From JAHDCJ01 sp039028895 (lineage in GTDB: Bacteria; Bacteroidota; Bacteroidia; Chitinophagales; Saprospiraceae), in contig JBCCHF010000034.1 in assembly GCA_039028895.1 (NCBI GenBank), positions 1 to 64,000 of the forward strand: a stretch of 64,000 bases of DNA, written 5' to 3'. Below are positions 25,813-34,838 of the stretch, in pieces. The first letter of the stretch is position 1, and each line of letters begins with the position of its first letter. The notes under the pieces were generated by a model. The model was not told the DNA's origin and searched no databases. It saw only the letters and a program-made list of their open reading frames with translations. A program made the position numbers and the translations under genes.

Positions 25813-27414
25813 ATGAGAAAAACAACCTTACCTTTCGACAAAGTCCCCTATCTAAGCAATAGGGACAAAGCCTATATTTCAGAACATGAAAGCCTAACGC
25901 CTTTTTATAAATATTCAGTTTCATTCAAGGCTTTCGAGCAGATTATAAAAGATAAACAAGGTGAGCAAATTGATCGGGAAACACTATACTCCGTATTATC
26001 CGAACAATACGCAAAAGAAGAAACCAGCCATTTGGTTAAAACCAATATCAGTTTATTAAAACAGCCCAATACGTTTACCATTGTCACTGGCCACCAGCCT
26101 GTATTAGCCACTGGACCATTATATTTTATTTACAAAATCGTGAGTACTATAAAGCTTGCTGCCCAGCTCAACGAACTTTATCCCAGTTATCGGTTCGTTC
26201 CTGTTTATTGGATGGGGGCTGAAGATCACGACTTTGAAGAAATCAACCATTTCAGAATTTTCGGCAAACAGTTGGTATGGGAAAATGATGAAAATGGAGC
26301 TGTAGGAGAAATGTCCACAGAACGCATTGGTGCTGTCGTTGACGAGCTAAAAACAATTTTGGGAAATACAAAACCCGCCCAATCTACATTAAAGCTGGTC
26401 AAACAGGCATATTTAAAAAAACCTACTTTAGCTGAAGCTACATTTAATATTGTAAATCAGCTATTTAAGCAATGGGGACTTATTGTACTCAACCCATCTC
26501 ATAAGGATCTAAAACAATTGTTTTCCAGAATAATGATCAGGGAGATCAAAGAGCAACCAAGTCAAAAATTAATCACCAACACCCTTGAGAAGTTAGAGGT
26601 GGCTGGTTATAAAGCCCAGGCCAATCCGCGTGAAATCAATTTATTCTATGCAAGAAAAGGCCTCAGGGAGAGGATTGTAAAAGAAGACATGCTGTACAAA
26701 GTACTGAACACGGATCTTCAATTTACGGAGCGAGAGCTTATTGCGGAAGTTGAAGAACACCCTGATCGTTTTAGTCCCAATGTCGCTTTGCGCCCGCTCT
26801 ACCAGGAGTTAATTCTTCCAAACCTCGCTTATATTGGAGGTGGCGGGGAAATTGCCTATTGGTTGGAGAGAAAAAGTCAGTTCGAATATTTCGGCATAAA
26901 TTTTCCAATGCTTGTCAGAAGAAGTTCCGTATTATGGATTGATTCAGGAACCTATCAAAAAATGTTACAATTAGGCCTGGATGAATTATCAATCTTTGAC
27001 GCTTTCGATCAACTAGCTAAGGCATTTGTAACCCTAAATGCTTCAGCATCACTTAATCTGGATTCAGAAAAAGCAGAATTAGAAAGTCTCTTTGAAGTCA
27101 TTGCCCAAAAAGTAAAAGCAATTGAACCCACTCTTGAGCCAAGCGTACTTGCCGAAAAAACAAAAGCAGCAAAAGGTATATCAAACCTGGAAAACAGAAT
27201 AATTAAAGCTGAAAAGAGGAAACACGACCAGACCATAAACCAGATTAAAAAGCTGAAGGAAAAACTTTTTCCCGGTGGCGGACTCCAAGAGAGAAAAGAT
27301 AACTTCCTTGAATATCATTACCGCTATGGTGATCATTTTATCGAGACCCTGGTGAAGACTTTGAATCCACTTGAAAAGGCATTCATAGTCTTGATAGAGG
27401 AGACAATCGGTTAG
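25813..27414 (+). CDS. bshC: Bacillithiol biosynthesis cysteine-adding enzyme
   Basis: Adds cysteine to glucosaminyl-malate in the last step of bacillithiol synthesis; cytosolic. About 533 aa, the usual length for BshC. The start ATG at 25813 gives the family-type opening MRKTTLPFDKVPYLSNRD; the frame extends to a GTG at 25792 but a promoter -7 box ends 3 nt before it. Seen: TIVTGHQPVLATGPLYFIYKI near residue 95 (nucleotide-binding core), VYWMGAEDHDFEEINHF near 135, IAYIGG-like LAYIGGGGEIAYWLERKSQF near 345, a coiled-coil stretch (about 410-490), and a terminal LNPLEKAFIVL segment. Overlaps the convergent methyltransferase gene by 4 nt. bshB1 sits at 33559; no bshA in the window. Confidence 0.94.
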   Translation: MRKTTLPFDKVPYLSNRDKAYISEHESLTPFYKYSVSFKAFEQIIKDKQGEQIDRETLYSVLSEQYAKEETSHLVKTNISLLKQPNTFTIVTGHQPVLATGPLYFIYKIVSTIKLAAQLNELYPSYRFVPVYWMGAEDHDFEEINHFRIFGKQLVWENDENGAVGEMSTERIGAVVDELKTILGNTKPAQSTLKLVKQAYLKKPTLAEATFNIVNQLFKQWGLIVLNPSHKDLKQLFSRIMIREIKEQPSQKLITNTLEKLEVAGYKAQANPREINLFYARKGLRERIVKEDMLYKVLNTDLQFTERELIAEVEEHPDRFSPNVALRPLYQELILPNLAYIGGGGEIAYWLERKSQFEYFGINFPMLVRRSSVLWIDSGTYQKMLQLGLDELSIFDAFDQLAKAFVTLNASASLNLDSEKAELESLFEVIAQKVKAIEPTLEPSVLAEKTKAAKGISNLENRIIKAEKRKHDQTINQIKKLKEKLFPGGGLQERKDNFLEYHYRYGDHFIETLVKTLNPLEKAFIVLIEETIG

Positions 27415-28028
27415 CCGTTATTTTTGATGTGCAGAACTGTCCAGTACCCAAAAAGGTTGACTGGAGTACTGTTAATGACTTCGAGGTTATTTTCCTTAAT
27501 AAATTTATCAACTGAGAAGTCAGGGACCCATCCCAGTTTTTCAGAGATTTTAGATAATTTCTTTTCGAAAAAATTGATTATTCTTCCGCTATTAGAGAAG
27601 TGATTAAGCACCATAATATCTCCCCCTGGCTTACAGACCCGCTTGGCTTCTTGCATTAATTTTACAGGATCCGGCACCACAGATACCACATACATCAGTG
27701 CTAATTTATCAAAACTGTTATCCGGAAACTCCATATTCTGGGCATCCATTAGTTTTACGGAAACATTCGTTGCTTCTGCTTTTTGGATCTTCTCTTCTGC
27801 TTTTTCCAGCATTTCTTTGGAGACATCGATTCCGGTAACGGTGGTTATATCAGGATAGGATAACAAGGAAATGCCTGTGCCTACTCCTACTTCAAGTATG
27901 ACATCTCCTGCTTTACATTCCATTTGCGAAATCAGGACATTTCTTCCGGGGTCAAACAGTTTCCCAAAAATAATATCATAGACAGGTGCATACCTTTTAT
28001 AGGCACTAGTGATGGAGTCGAGGTTCAT
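27411..28028 (-). CDS. Class I SAM-dependent methyltransferase, PmtA/UbiE-like
   Basis: A 205-aa cytosolic methyltransferase. The SAM-binding motif I VILEVGVGTGISLLSYP starts near residue 43, motif II GIDVSKEMLEKAEEKI follows, and motif post-I VKLMDAQNMEFPDNSFDKL near 95 is present, as is CKPGGDIMVLNHF near 145. Overall pattern resembles phosphatidylethanolamine N-methyltransferases of the PmtA type and UbiE-like enzymes, but the substrate is not certain. The stop overlaps the end of bshC on the other strand by 4 nt. The DUF1801 gene lies 48 nt upstream on the same strand, so a two-gene transcript is possible. Confidence 0.85.
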   Translation of the reverse strand: MNLDSITSAYKRYAPVYDIIFGKLFDPGRNVLISQMECKAGDVILEVGVGTGISLLSYPDITTVTGIDVSKEMLEKAEEKIQKAEATNVSVKLMDAQNMEFPDNSFDKLALMYVVSVVPDPVKLMQEAKRVCKPGGDIMVLNHFSNSGRIINFFEKKLSKISEKLGWVPDFSVDKFIKENNLEVINSTPVNLFGYWTVLHIKNNG

Positions 28029-28076
28029 TATTTGTTGATAAATTTCAATTAAACGGAAGGTAGGAATCTGTAAGAT

Positions 28077-28532
28077 TTATTTTTTCACCTGACTTTCATA
28101 TATTTCAAGCCACCTTTGAGCATCCATTTTGGCAACAAGTTCTCCGATAAGTTCGTAGGGAACATCATCCATTTTCTTAAATCTGATGCAAGACTTACCC
28201 ATATCAAGTTTCCGCTTGCAGTGTTTTGGATATTCAGATTTGAACCAGTCCAACATTTTGGGATCAGCGTACAACCCCATATGGTAAACTGCAATATAGT
28301 TTTTTTGGGAAGCGAGTTGGAAGAATGGCAAAGGCAACTTTGGATCACAATGATATCCATCTGGATAAACGGAATGAGGAATTACATACCCGATCATACC
28401 ATAATTCATTACCTCTTCAATGTCTTTTGGTAGATTTTTAAGAATGACCTCCCGCAGTTTACTCATTACAGATTGTCTTTCCTCTGGCAATTCTTTGATG
28501 TAATCATCCGGAGTCTTCGCCTTTGAATGCAT
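28077..28532 (-). CDS. DUF1801-family protein
   Basis: A cytosolic protein of about 151 aa in the DUF1801 (YdhG-like) group, whose function is unknown. The family features are visible: a helical start TPDDYIKELPEERQSVMSKLREVI, the central EEVMNYGMIGYVIP motif, IAVYHMGLY, and the conserved lysine segment MGKSCIRFKKMDDVPYELI. The open frame begins at a TTG (28541), but an ATG three codons later at 28532 is a better start. The gene precedes the methyltransferase gene by 48 nt. No membrane segment or signal peptide is present. Confidence 0.85.
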   Translation of the reverse strand: MHSKAKTPDDYIKELPEERQSVMSKLREVILKNLPKDIEEVMNYGMIGYVIPHSVYPDGYHCDPKLPLPFFQLASQKNYIAVYHMGLYADPKMLDWFKSEYPKHCKRKLDMGKSCIRFKKMDDVPYELIGELVAKMDAQRWLEIYESQVKK

Positions 28533-28641
28533 GAATATCAAGATTTATGTAAAAAAATATGCCCTTCCTTAGTTGAAGGACAATTAAAGGTTTTATTTTT
28601 CATGTAAATTAAGAAGATTAGGCCACAAAAACTTCATTGCC

Positions 28642-29055
28642 ATGAAAACATTAATTTATTTATGCCTGCCAGTTATGATGATTTGCTGTTTCAGTTGCAG
28701 TTCCACATCTGATGCAACTGGATCAAAAAAAGATAAGGAAAATACTGAAGAAGCAGACGAGCCTTATGTATACCAGGACCTTACCGATTATCTGCGCAAT
28801 TTTTCCGGTGTAACCGTTACCGGATCTGGTAGAAATGCAAGAGTAACCATTCGAGGATCAGGTTCTGTCGCCGGCAACACTTCTCCAATTTTCGTTGTTG
28901 ATGGTTTAACATTAAGCGGTGGGCTTAGCCAGGCGTATGACCTGGTTAATGTTGAAAACATCAAATCATTAAGAGTACTTAGAAGGCCCTCAGAAACAGC
29001 TGTTTACGGTGTCCGTGGAGCAAACGGGGTTATCAAAATTACTTTAAAAGATTAA
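28642..29055 (+). CDS. Plug-only TonB-receptor-like lipoprotein
   Basis: A 137-aa lipoprotein: signal peptide with lipobox near CCFSC at residues 15-20, then a Ser/Thr/Glu-rich linker (about 21-45). The remainder is the plug domain of SusC/TonB-dependent receptors without any barrel: YQDLTDYLRNFSGVTVTG, ARVTIRGSGSV, TSPIFVVDGLTL, INVE-like NVENIKSLRVLRR and the ending YGVRGANGVIKITLKD. The full plug signature is present and the stop is clean, so this is not an obvious truncation by frameshift; the 108 nt after the stop show no barrel remains. May bind or block a partner at the outer membrane, which is inference. Confidence 0.82.
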   Translation: MKTLIYLCLPVMMICCFSCSSTSDATGSKKDKENTEEADEPYVYQDLTDYLRNFSGVTVTGSGRNARVTIRGSGSVAGNTSPIFVVDGLTLSGGLSQAYDLVNVENIKSLRVLRRPSETAVYGVRGANGVIKITLKD

Positions 29056-29125
29056 TTAGTTTTCGGCTAGGCATTGAGCTTCTGAAAAAATGTCATATAT
29101 CATTAGCTGAATTGATGAATATCAC

Positions 29126-29160
29126 TATGGTTTTCTACTTTTCCATTAGAAAAAACCATA
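29126..29160. promoter_or_regulatory. 9-bp dyad overlapping the pckA promoter
   Basis: TATGGTTTT at 29126-29134 is the exact complement of AAAACCATA at 29152-29160, with a 17-nt gap. The right arm shares its last two bases with the pckA -7 box, so a protein bound here could control pckA. A weak terminator of the upstream gene is the alternative, but no T run follows. Confidence 0.4.
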
Positions 29161-29166
29161 GCTTTG
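29159..29166 (+). promoter_or_regulatory. Promoter -7 box TAGCTTTG of pckA
   Basis: TAGCTTTG fits the Bacteroidota consensus and gives a leader of about 30 nt before the ATG at 29203. It contains the TTG (29164) that would start the longest open frame, so that start is excluded. Confidence 0.55.
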
Positions 29167-29202
29167 CTGCATGATTGTATCAATTCAAAAAAACTGATAG
29201 CT

Positions 29203-30801
29203 ATGTCATTTAACCTCCAGAAGTATGGTATTGATGTTGAAGAAATCCACAGGAATTCATCAGTACCAAAATTGTACGAAATTGGCCTCAGGCGAGAAAA
29301 AGGAACTGCTATTTCTGATGTAGGGGCTCTGCTCGTATATTCAGGTGAAAAGACAGGCCGAAGCCCTAAAGACAAAAGGATCGTTCGTCACCCTGATTCA
29401 GAAAACCATATCGACTGGGGAGAGATCAACATTGAACTCGACGAGCAAACTTTCATGATCAACCATGAAAGAGCATTGGATTACCTCAATACCTGCGAGA
29501 GGCTATTCGTAGTTGATGCATTTGCAGGTTGGGATCCAAAATACCGCTTGAAAGTCCGAATCATTTGTACCCGGGCCTATCATGCATTATTCATGCAGAA
29601 CATGTTAATCATGCCCTCAGCAGAAGAACTCGCCGAATTTGGTGAACCTGATTACGTTATTTTTAATGGCGGTGCCTTCCCGGCCAACCGTTACACCTCA
29701 AAGATGACATCAAAAACTTCTGTTGATGTTAATATTGAAAAACGGCAAATTGTAATTCTGGGTACCGAGTATGCAGGGGAAATGAAGAAAGGTATTTTCT
29801 CTATTATGAATTATCTAATGCCACTTCAAGAAGTTTTACCAATGCATTGTAGTGCAAACGTTGGAGAGCAGGGAGATGTTTCCGTCTTGTTCGGCCTTTC
29901 GGGTACTGGAAAGACAACCTTAAGTGCTGATCCAAAAAGAAAACTCATTGGAGATGATGAACATTGCTGGACCGATGACGGTGTTTTCAACATAGAAGGC
30001 GGTTGCTACGCGAAAGCTATTGATCTATCTGAGGAGAAAGAACCAGACATTTACCATGCAATCAGGTTTGGAACAGTTCTGGAAAATGTCATATATGATG
30101 AGAAAACGAGGAAGGTGGATTATTCAGACACTTCAATTACCCAGAACACCAGGGCGTCTTACCCGATTCATTATATCGACAATATCCAGATGCCTTGTAT
30201 GGCAGGACATGCCAATCACGTTATCTTTCTGACTTGTGATGCTTTTGGTGTTTTACCTCCTGTGAGTAAACTTTCACCTGAGCAAGCGAGTTACCACTTT
30301 ATTTCAGGTTACACCGCTAAAGTTGCCGGAACAGAGATGGGTGTAACAGAACCTCAAGCCACCTTTTCTGCGTGCTTTGGAGCCGCATTTATGATGTGGC
30401 ACCCCAACAGATATGCTGAGCTATTAGCCGAAAAAATTAAAAAACATAATGCCACAGCCTGGTTAGTCAACACTGGCTGGACAGGTGGAGCATACGGTAC
30501 GGGATCACGCATTAAACTGCGTTACACAAGAGCCATTATTGACGCTATTCACAATGGTGATTTCAAGAATGTCGAAACCATTACGGATATAGAATTCGGT
30601 TTTGCGATTCCAGTAGAATGTCCAAATGTACCATCAGAAATTCTGATCCCTAAAAACACCTGGGCAGATAAGGTTGCCTACGAGGAGGCAAAAGCAAAAC
30701 TTATTGGCTTGTTTCAAGATAATTTCACTGATTTCGCTTCTAATACCAACGAAGTGATAGTGAATGCTGGCCCAAAATCCAATAAAGTTATTAGCACCTA
30801 A
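29203..30801 (+). CDS. pckA: Phosphoenolpyruvate carboxykinase (ATP)
   Basis: Converts oxaloacetate and ATP to phosphoenolpyruvate, CO2 and ADP, the committing step of gluconeogenesis; cytosolic. 532 aa from the ATG at 29203, the usual length. Seen: YTGEKTGRSPKDK-like YSGEKTGRSPKDKRIVRHP near residue 45, IVILGTEYAGEMKKGIFS near 182, the kinase-1a P-loop FGLSGTGKTTLSADP near 230 and the metal-binding LIGDDEHCWTDDGVFNIEGG near 250, and TARASYPIHYI-like NTRASYPIHYIDNIQMPC near 315. The frame begins at a TTG 13 codons earlier, but that codon lies in the promoter box. The gene ends 15 nt before a strong bidirectional terminator shared with topA. Confidence 0.98.
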   Translation: MSFNLQKYGIDVEEIHRNSSVPKLYEIGLRREKGTAISDVGALLVYSGEKTGRSPKDKRIVRHPDSENHIDWGEINIELDEQTFMINHERALDYLNTCERLFVVDAFAGWDPKYRLKVRIICTRAYHALFMQNMLIMPSAEELAEFGEPDYVIFNGGAFPANRYTSKMTSKTSVDVNIEKRQIVILGTEYAGEMKKGIFSIMNYLMPLQEVLPMHCSANVGEQGDVSVLFGLSGTGKTTLSADPKRKLIGDDEHCWTDDGVFNIEGGCYAKAIDLSEEKEPDIYHAIRFGTVLENVIYDEKTRKVDYSDTSITQNTRASYPIHYIDNIQMPCMAGHANHVIFLTCDAFGVLPPVSKLSPEQASYHFISGYTAKVAGTEMGVTEPQATFSACFGAAFMMWHPNRYAELLAEKIKKHNATAWLVNTGWTGGAYGTGSRIKLRYTRAIIDAIHNGDFKNVETITDIEFGFAIPVECPNVPSEILIPKNTWADKVAYEEAKAKLIGLFQDNFTDFASNTNEVIVNAGPKSNKVIST

Positions 30802-30816
30802 TAGATTGTTGAAAAT

Positions 30817-30859
30817 AAAAAAGCCGGATACTGACTGTGATCAGATATCCGGCTTTTTT
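30817..30859. terminator. Bidirectional terminator between pckA and topA
   Basis: A perfect 14-bp stem (30817-30830 with 30846-30859) enclosing a 15-nt loop. Six A residues open the stem and six T residues close it, so it terminates in both directions. The GC core is GCCGG/CCGGC. It sits between two convergent genes. Confidence 0.95.
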
Positions 30860-30874
30860 ATTTAGGAGACGAGT

Positions 30875-33403
30875 TTATTTTTTCTTTTTCTTCCCGAATG
30901 CTCCGGGTACAGCAGCGGCAATGATTGCCTTAACATCGGACAAAGTAAAAGAGTCAACTACGTCTTTATCAACTTTTACCCCTTCCCATGTCTTTGGAAT
31001 TTTCACATTCTTTTTTCCGAACCTGATAAATGGTCCATATCTCCCCTTCTCTACAACAATATTCTCTTCTTCCCACTTATGAATGATCTTTTCAGCATCA
31101 GCTTGCAACTTTGCTTTTACCATTTCCACAGCCTTTGCACCATCAACTGATGCAGGGTCTGTTCCTTTAGGGATATTGACATAAATATTGTTCCACTTCA
31201 GGAATGGTCCGTAGCGGCCAGCTCCTTTTGTGATGGGTTTTTCCATGTAACTGGCGATGGGCGCATCAGCTTTTTTCTTTTCTTCGATCAATTCTGTAGC
31301 CCTTTCCATGCTTATTTCCAATGGGTCTTCTCCTTTAGGGATGGAGATAAACTTGCCATCGTATTTAACATATGGTCCATATCTGCCAGCTCCTATGATT
31401 ACGTCCAGACCTTCATACTCACCAAGTTTTTTTGGCAATTGAAATAAATCAAGAGCACTTTCAAGATCAATAGTCTCTAGTGATTGTCCTGGCTTTAAGT
31501 TGGCGTATTTTGGTTTTTCGCCTTCTTCCAGTTCATCAGCTGTTCCAACCTGGGCTACTGGTCCGAATCTTGACATGCGAACAAGAATAGTTCGTCCGCT
31601 TTTCGGATCTTTACCCAGATGACGTTCACCGGTGACCCTTTCAGCCTTTTCGAGGGTTTTAGCCACATTTTCATGGAATGGTTTGTAGAACGAGTCAATC
31701 ATCTCATTCCAGTTTTCACCACCAGCTGCTATTTTATCAAATTCTTCCTCGATGAGAGCCGTAAAACGATAATTCATGATATTATCAAAATGCTCATCAA
31801 GGAAATCGCTTACCAGCAACCCTAAATCAGAAGGATGTAATTTCTTTTTATCGGCTCCTGTTATCTCCGATTTTTCGTTTTTCTCAATCTTATCTGCTTT
31901 CAGGGTCAATATGGAATAGTCTCTCTTTCGGCCCTCAATTGGGTCCTTAAGGATATAACCCCTTGTTTTTTCGGTAATCTTGCTGATGGTAGGTGCATAT
32001 GTTGATGGTCTTCCGATGCCAAGCTCTTCCATCTTTTTCACAAGACTCGCTTCTGTAAACCTTGCAGGAGGACGTGTGAATCTTTGAATGGCTTCTAGGT
32101 AATTCAAGTCAAGCATTTGCCCTTTTTCAAGCGGCGGCAACATGCCTTTTGCTTCATTTTCTTCCTCGTCATCCGTGCCTTCAAGATAAACTTTCAGGAA
32201 TCCATCAAACTTGATGACTTCACCAGTGGCTACCAACTTAGGATCAGCCTGCGTTGAAATGCCGATTGTAACCTCGGTTTTTTCAAGTCGAGCCTGTGCC
32301 ATCTGTGACGCGACAGTTCTTTTCCAAATCAATTCATAAAGACGTTGCTGGTCGCGGTCTCCACCTGCAGAAGTATTTCCGAAACGGGTTGGACGTACAG
32401 CTTCGTGCGCTTCCTGCGCATTTTTTGTTTTGCCTTTATATTGACGGGTATGGACATATTCAGCCCCATACTGTTGCTCTATCTGTTCTGCAATGGCTTG
32501 TATCGCGGATCCACTTAAAGTGGTCGAATCTGTTCGCATATAGGTAATATGTCCTGCTTCGTACAAGCGTTGGGCATTTATCATTGTACGAGATACGGAA
32601 AATCCAAGTTTACGACTGGCTTCTTGCTGTAATGTTGAAGTGGTAAAAGGAGCCGAAGGCGATCTTTTCATTGGCTTTACAGCAATATTCTCTATAGCAT
32701 ATTCCGCTCCAATACAATTTTCAAGAAAAGTCTGTGCTTCTTCTTCGGTATCATATCTCCTGTCAAGGTCTGCTTTTAGTTTGACTATTTTACCAGCCGT
32801 ATTTTTTACGTCAAAAATGGCAGAGGCCTTAAAGAAAGGCTTTGATTCAAACTCCTGGATAGCGCGTTCACGCTCCACGATCAACTTTACTGCTACAGAC
32901 TGTACTCTTCCGGCAGACAATTTTCCTTTGACTTTTTTCCAAAGCAATTCGGATAATTCGAATCCTACCAGTCTGTCAAGAACTCTTCTGGCTTGTTGGG
33001 CATTTACAAGATTGATATCTAATGATCTGGGCATGGAAATCGCCTTCTCTAGGGCAGGCTTGGTGATTTCCCGAAAAACAATCCGCTTCGTTGTATCCAT
33101 ATCAAGGCCCAGAACCTGGCAGAGGTGCCAGGAAATGGCTTCACCTTCACGGTCTTCATCCGTTGCGAGCCAGACTTCTTCAGCTTTTTTTACCCAGTCT
33201 TTGAGTTCTTTGACAACTTTTTTCTTTTCTGGGGAAATGACATATTTTGGTTTATAGTCATTTTCGATATCAACACCATTCTTTGTTTTTACTAAATCAC
33301 GGATGTGGCCAAAACTTGATTTAACGGTAAAATCTTTCCCTAAATACCTTTCAATCGTTTTCGCTTTTGCCGGTGACTCTACTATGAGCAAGTTTTTAAC
33401 CAT
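30875..33403 (-). CDS. topA: DNA topoisomerase I
   Basis: Relaxes negatively supercoiled DNA by single-strand passage. 842 aa. Seen: Toprim domain from NLLIVESPAKAKTIERYLG, with the acidic DEDREGEAISWHL motif near residue 106, and the catalytic tyrosine Y288 in GHITYMRTDSTTLS. ASLVKKMEELGIGRPSTYAP at about 460 completes the topoisomerase IA core. The C-terminus has three repeats (GAGRYGPYVKYDGKFISIPK, GAGRYGPFLKWNNIYVNIPK, KGRYGPFIRFGKKNVKIPK) instead of Cys4 zinc fingers, the arrangement of Bacteroidota-type TopA. The tail is lysine rich (AFGKKKKK). Transcribed alone from a TACATTTG promoter, ended by the bidirectional terminator. Confidence 0.98.
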   Translation of the reverse strand: MVKNLLIVESPAKAKTIERYLGKDFTVKSSFGHIRDLVKTKNGVDIENDYKPKYVISPEKKKVVKELKDWVKKAEEVWLATDEDREGEAISWHLCQVLGLDMDTTKRIVFREITKPALEKAISMPRSLDINLVNAQQARRVLDRLVGFELSELLWKKVKGKLSAGRVQSVAVKLIVERERAIQEFESKPFFKASAIFDVKNTAGKIVKLKADLDRRYDTEEEAQTFLENCIGAEYAIENIAVKPMKRSPSAPFTTSTLQQEASRKLGFSVSRTMINAQRLYEAGHITYMRTDSTTLSGSAIQAIAEQIEQQYGAEYVHTRQYKGKTKNAQEAHEAVRPTRFGNTSAGGDRDQQRLYELIWKRTVASQMAQARLEKTEVTIGISTQADPKLVATGEVIKFDGFLKVYLEGTDDEEENEAKGMLPPLEKGQMLDLNYLEAIQRFTRPPARFTEASLVKKMEELGIGRPSTYAPTISKITEKTRGYILKDPIEGRKRDYSILTLKADKIEKNEKSEITGADKKKLHPSDLGLLVSDFLDEHFDNIMNYRFTALIEEEFDKIAAGGENWNEMIDSFYKPFHENVAKTLEKAERVTGERHLGKDPKSGRTILVRMSRFGPVAQVGTADELEEGEKPKYANLKPGQSLETIDLESALDLFQLPKKLGEYEGLDVIIGAGRYGPYVKYDGKFISIPKGEDPLEISMERATELIEEKKKADAPIASYMEKPITKGAGRYGPFLKWNNIYVNIPKGTDPASVDGAKAVEMVKAKLQADAEKIIHKWEEENIVVEKGRYGPFIRFGKKNVKIPKTWEGVKVDKDVVDSFTLSDVKAIIAAAVPGAFGKKKKK

Positions 33404-33476
33404 AAATAAAACAGGTCGTTAAAGGATTAATGAAAATAGTGCCGGGGGCAACGGGTCTATTTTCAATTCAAGATTG

Positions 33477-33484
33477 CAAATGTA
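33477..33484 (-). promoter_or_regulatory. Putative -7 box TACATTTG of topA
   Basis: TACATTTG on the minus strand, about 75 nt before the topA ATG, leaving a leader of roughly 65 nt. The -33 element is not convincing. Supercoiling control is a general property of topA genes and is not shown here. Confidence 0.4.
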
Positions 33485-33558
33485 AAAAATCTTTGGGATT
33501 TAAAGATGTGTAGAATTATTACTAACGAGTATTATGCCTGCCATTGACTTAATCACAT

Positions 33559-34275
33559 TCAATCCAAATGAAACAGATCTTGTATACCAGGTGTCCTTGC
33601 AACGTTAAACCCTTCAGCGAATTCATACCCAGCAGGCCGTCCCATCTCTCTCGCCCGTCCTTTAAGGAATTCAATAAACTCCTTACCTGAAATTGGCGTA
33701 ACTGGTTCACTAGAATCAGGATTGAAAAATTGAGATTTATAAGCCATGATTGAAGCCATTTTGGCTTCCATATAATTGGATATATCAACAACAAAATCCG
33801 GTTTTCTATAGCGATCCTGAATATAATGGTATAAAAAACGGGGTCGCCATTTATCCTGGGCGGCTGCTTCCCTTTTCGTTTCTATCTTTTTCAAACCTGA
33901 AAGAAAACAGGCATCAGCAACGAGTTTTGCCGCCCTTCCATGGTCAGGATGTCTGTCATCTATCGCATTAGCAAAGATCATTTCGGGCTGGAAATGTCTT
34001 ATTACCTCAATAATCTTAATCAAATTTTCCCTGGAATGTGTAAAAAACCCATCAGGTATACCAATATTTTCTCTAGCGGAGAGGCCCATAACACGTGCGG
34101 CTTCAGTTGCTTCTTCTTTACGTAATTCAGCTGAACCACGAGTACCTAATTCACCTGCTGTGAGATCAAGTATTCCTACCTTATAGCCAAGTTCAATATG
34201 TTTAAGAATCGTACCCGAACAGCTAAGTTCGACGTCATCAGGATGAGCGCTGATAGCCAGAATATCAAGTTTCAT
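33559..34275 (-). CDS. bshB1: Bacillithiol biosynthesis deacetylase BshB1
   Basis: Removes the acetyl group from N-acetylglucosaminyl-malate, the second step of bacillithiol synthesis; zinc-dependent cytosolic LmbE/PIG-L family enzyme. The 238-aa length fits. The zinc motif ISAHPDDVELSCSGTI is at residues 7-22, and the second zinc-ligand segment AIDDRHPDHGRAAKLV lies near 105-120. The family opening LDILAIGAHPDDVE is near-identical here as LDILAISAHPDDVE. GELGTRGSAELRKEEA near 42 is also typical. Third gene of a probable unit ffh-gpx-bshB1, 13 nt after the peroxidase stop. bshC is at 25813, so the pathway is split across the window. Confidence 0.95.
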   Translation of the reverse strand: MKLDILAISAHPDDVELSCSGTILKHIELGYKVGILDLTAGELGTRGSAELRKEEATEAARVMGLSARENIGIPDGFFTHSRENLIKIIEVIRHFQPEMIFANAIDDRHPDHGRAAKLVADACFLSGLKKIETKREAAAQDKWRPRFLYHYIQDRYRKPDFVVDISNYMEAKMASIMAYKSQFFNPDSSEPVTPISGKEFIEFLKGRAREMGRPAGYEFAEGFNVARTPGIQDLFHLD

Positions 34276-34288
34276 TCTCCGAAAGGTA

Positions 34289-34789
34289 TTATTTATTCAA
34301 TAATTTTCGGATAGCTTTTTTGACTTTCCTGGAATTAGGCTTTGTTATACTATAATAATAGTCTACCACCCGTCCTTGTTTGTCAACAAGGTATTTATGA
34401 AAATTCCATTTAGGAGGTGAAGATAAAACACCGTTTTCATTTTTGTTTGAAAGAAATTTAAATAGGTCAATCGCCTTACTGCCTTTCACATGTACTTTAT
34501 CAAAAATGGGATAAGTCGCATCATAATTAATGACACAGAACTGTTCGATAGCTTCGCCTTCCAACGGTTCCTGTCCGGCAAAATCATTTGAAGGAAATGC
34601 GAGTAATTCAAAATCCTCTCCTTTCAGTTCTTTGTAGAGTTCTTCCATTCCCTCCAACTGGGGGGTAAACCCACATTTAGATGCGGTATTAACGATCAGT
34701 ACAACTTTTCCCTCATAATCGGAAAGTGCTACCTCGTTACCTTTGGTATCCTTAACGGAAAACTGGTGAATTGATTTTAGTTCTGCCAT
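34289..34789 (-). CDS. Glutathione peroxidase family protein
   Basis: A thiol peroxidase of the GPx family, about 166 aa from the ATG at 34789. Catalytic cysteine is in NTASKCGFTPQLEGMEELY (about residue 36-40); the following FPSNDFAGQEP, with conserved Gln, and the KWNFHKYLVDKQGRVVDYY segment with catalytic Trp and Asn are all present. It uses Cys rather than selenocysteine and would most likely be reduced by thioredoxin or bacillithiol, which is inference; the organism appears not to use glutathione. The frame extends nine codons further to 34816, but the ATG at 34789 matches the family start. Middle gene of ffh-gpx-bshB1. Confidence 0.92.
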   Translation of the reverse strand: MAELKSIHQFSVKDTKGNEVALSDYEGKVVLIVNTASKCGFTPQLEGMEELYKELKGEDFELLAFPSNDFAGQEPLEGEAIEQFCVINYDATYPIFDKVHVKGSKAIDLFKFLSNKNENGVLSSPPKWNFHKYLVDKQGRVVDYYYSITKPNSRKVKKAIRKLLNK

Positions 34790-34838
34790 TTGGTTTGTTT
34801 TGAAACAAAACCCCAAAAAGATGCATTATGTTCAGCGG

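Noticed and set aside
29164..29202. TTG start at 29164 for pckA
   Set aside because: The codon lies inside the TAGCTTTG promoter box; the ATG at 29203 fits the family.
32640..33257. Long antisense open frame (205 codons) inside topA
   Set aside because: No recognisable domain and it lies entirely in a well conserved gene, so it is a shadow of the codon pattern.
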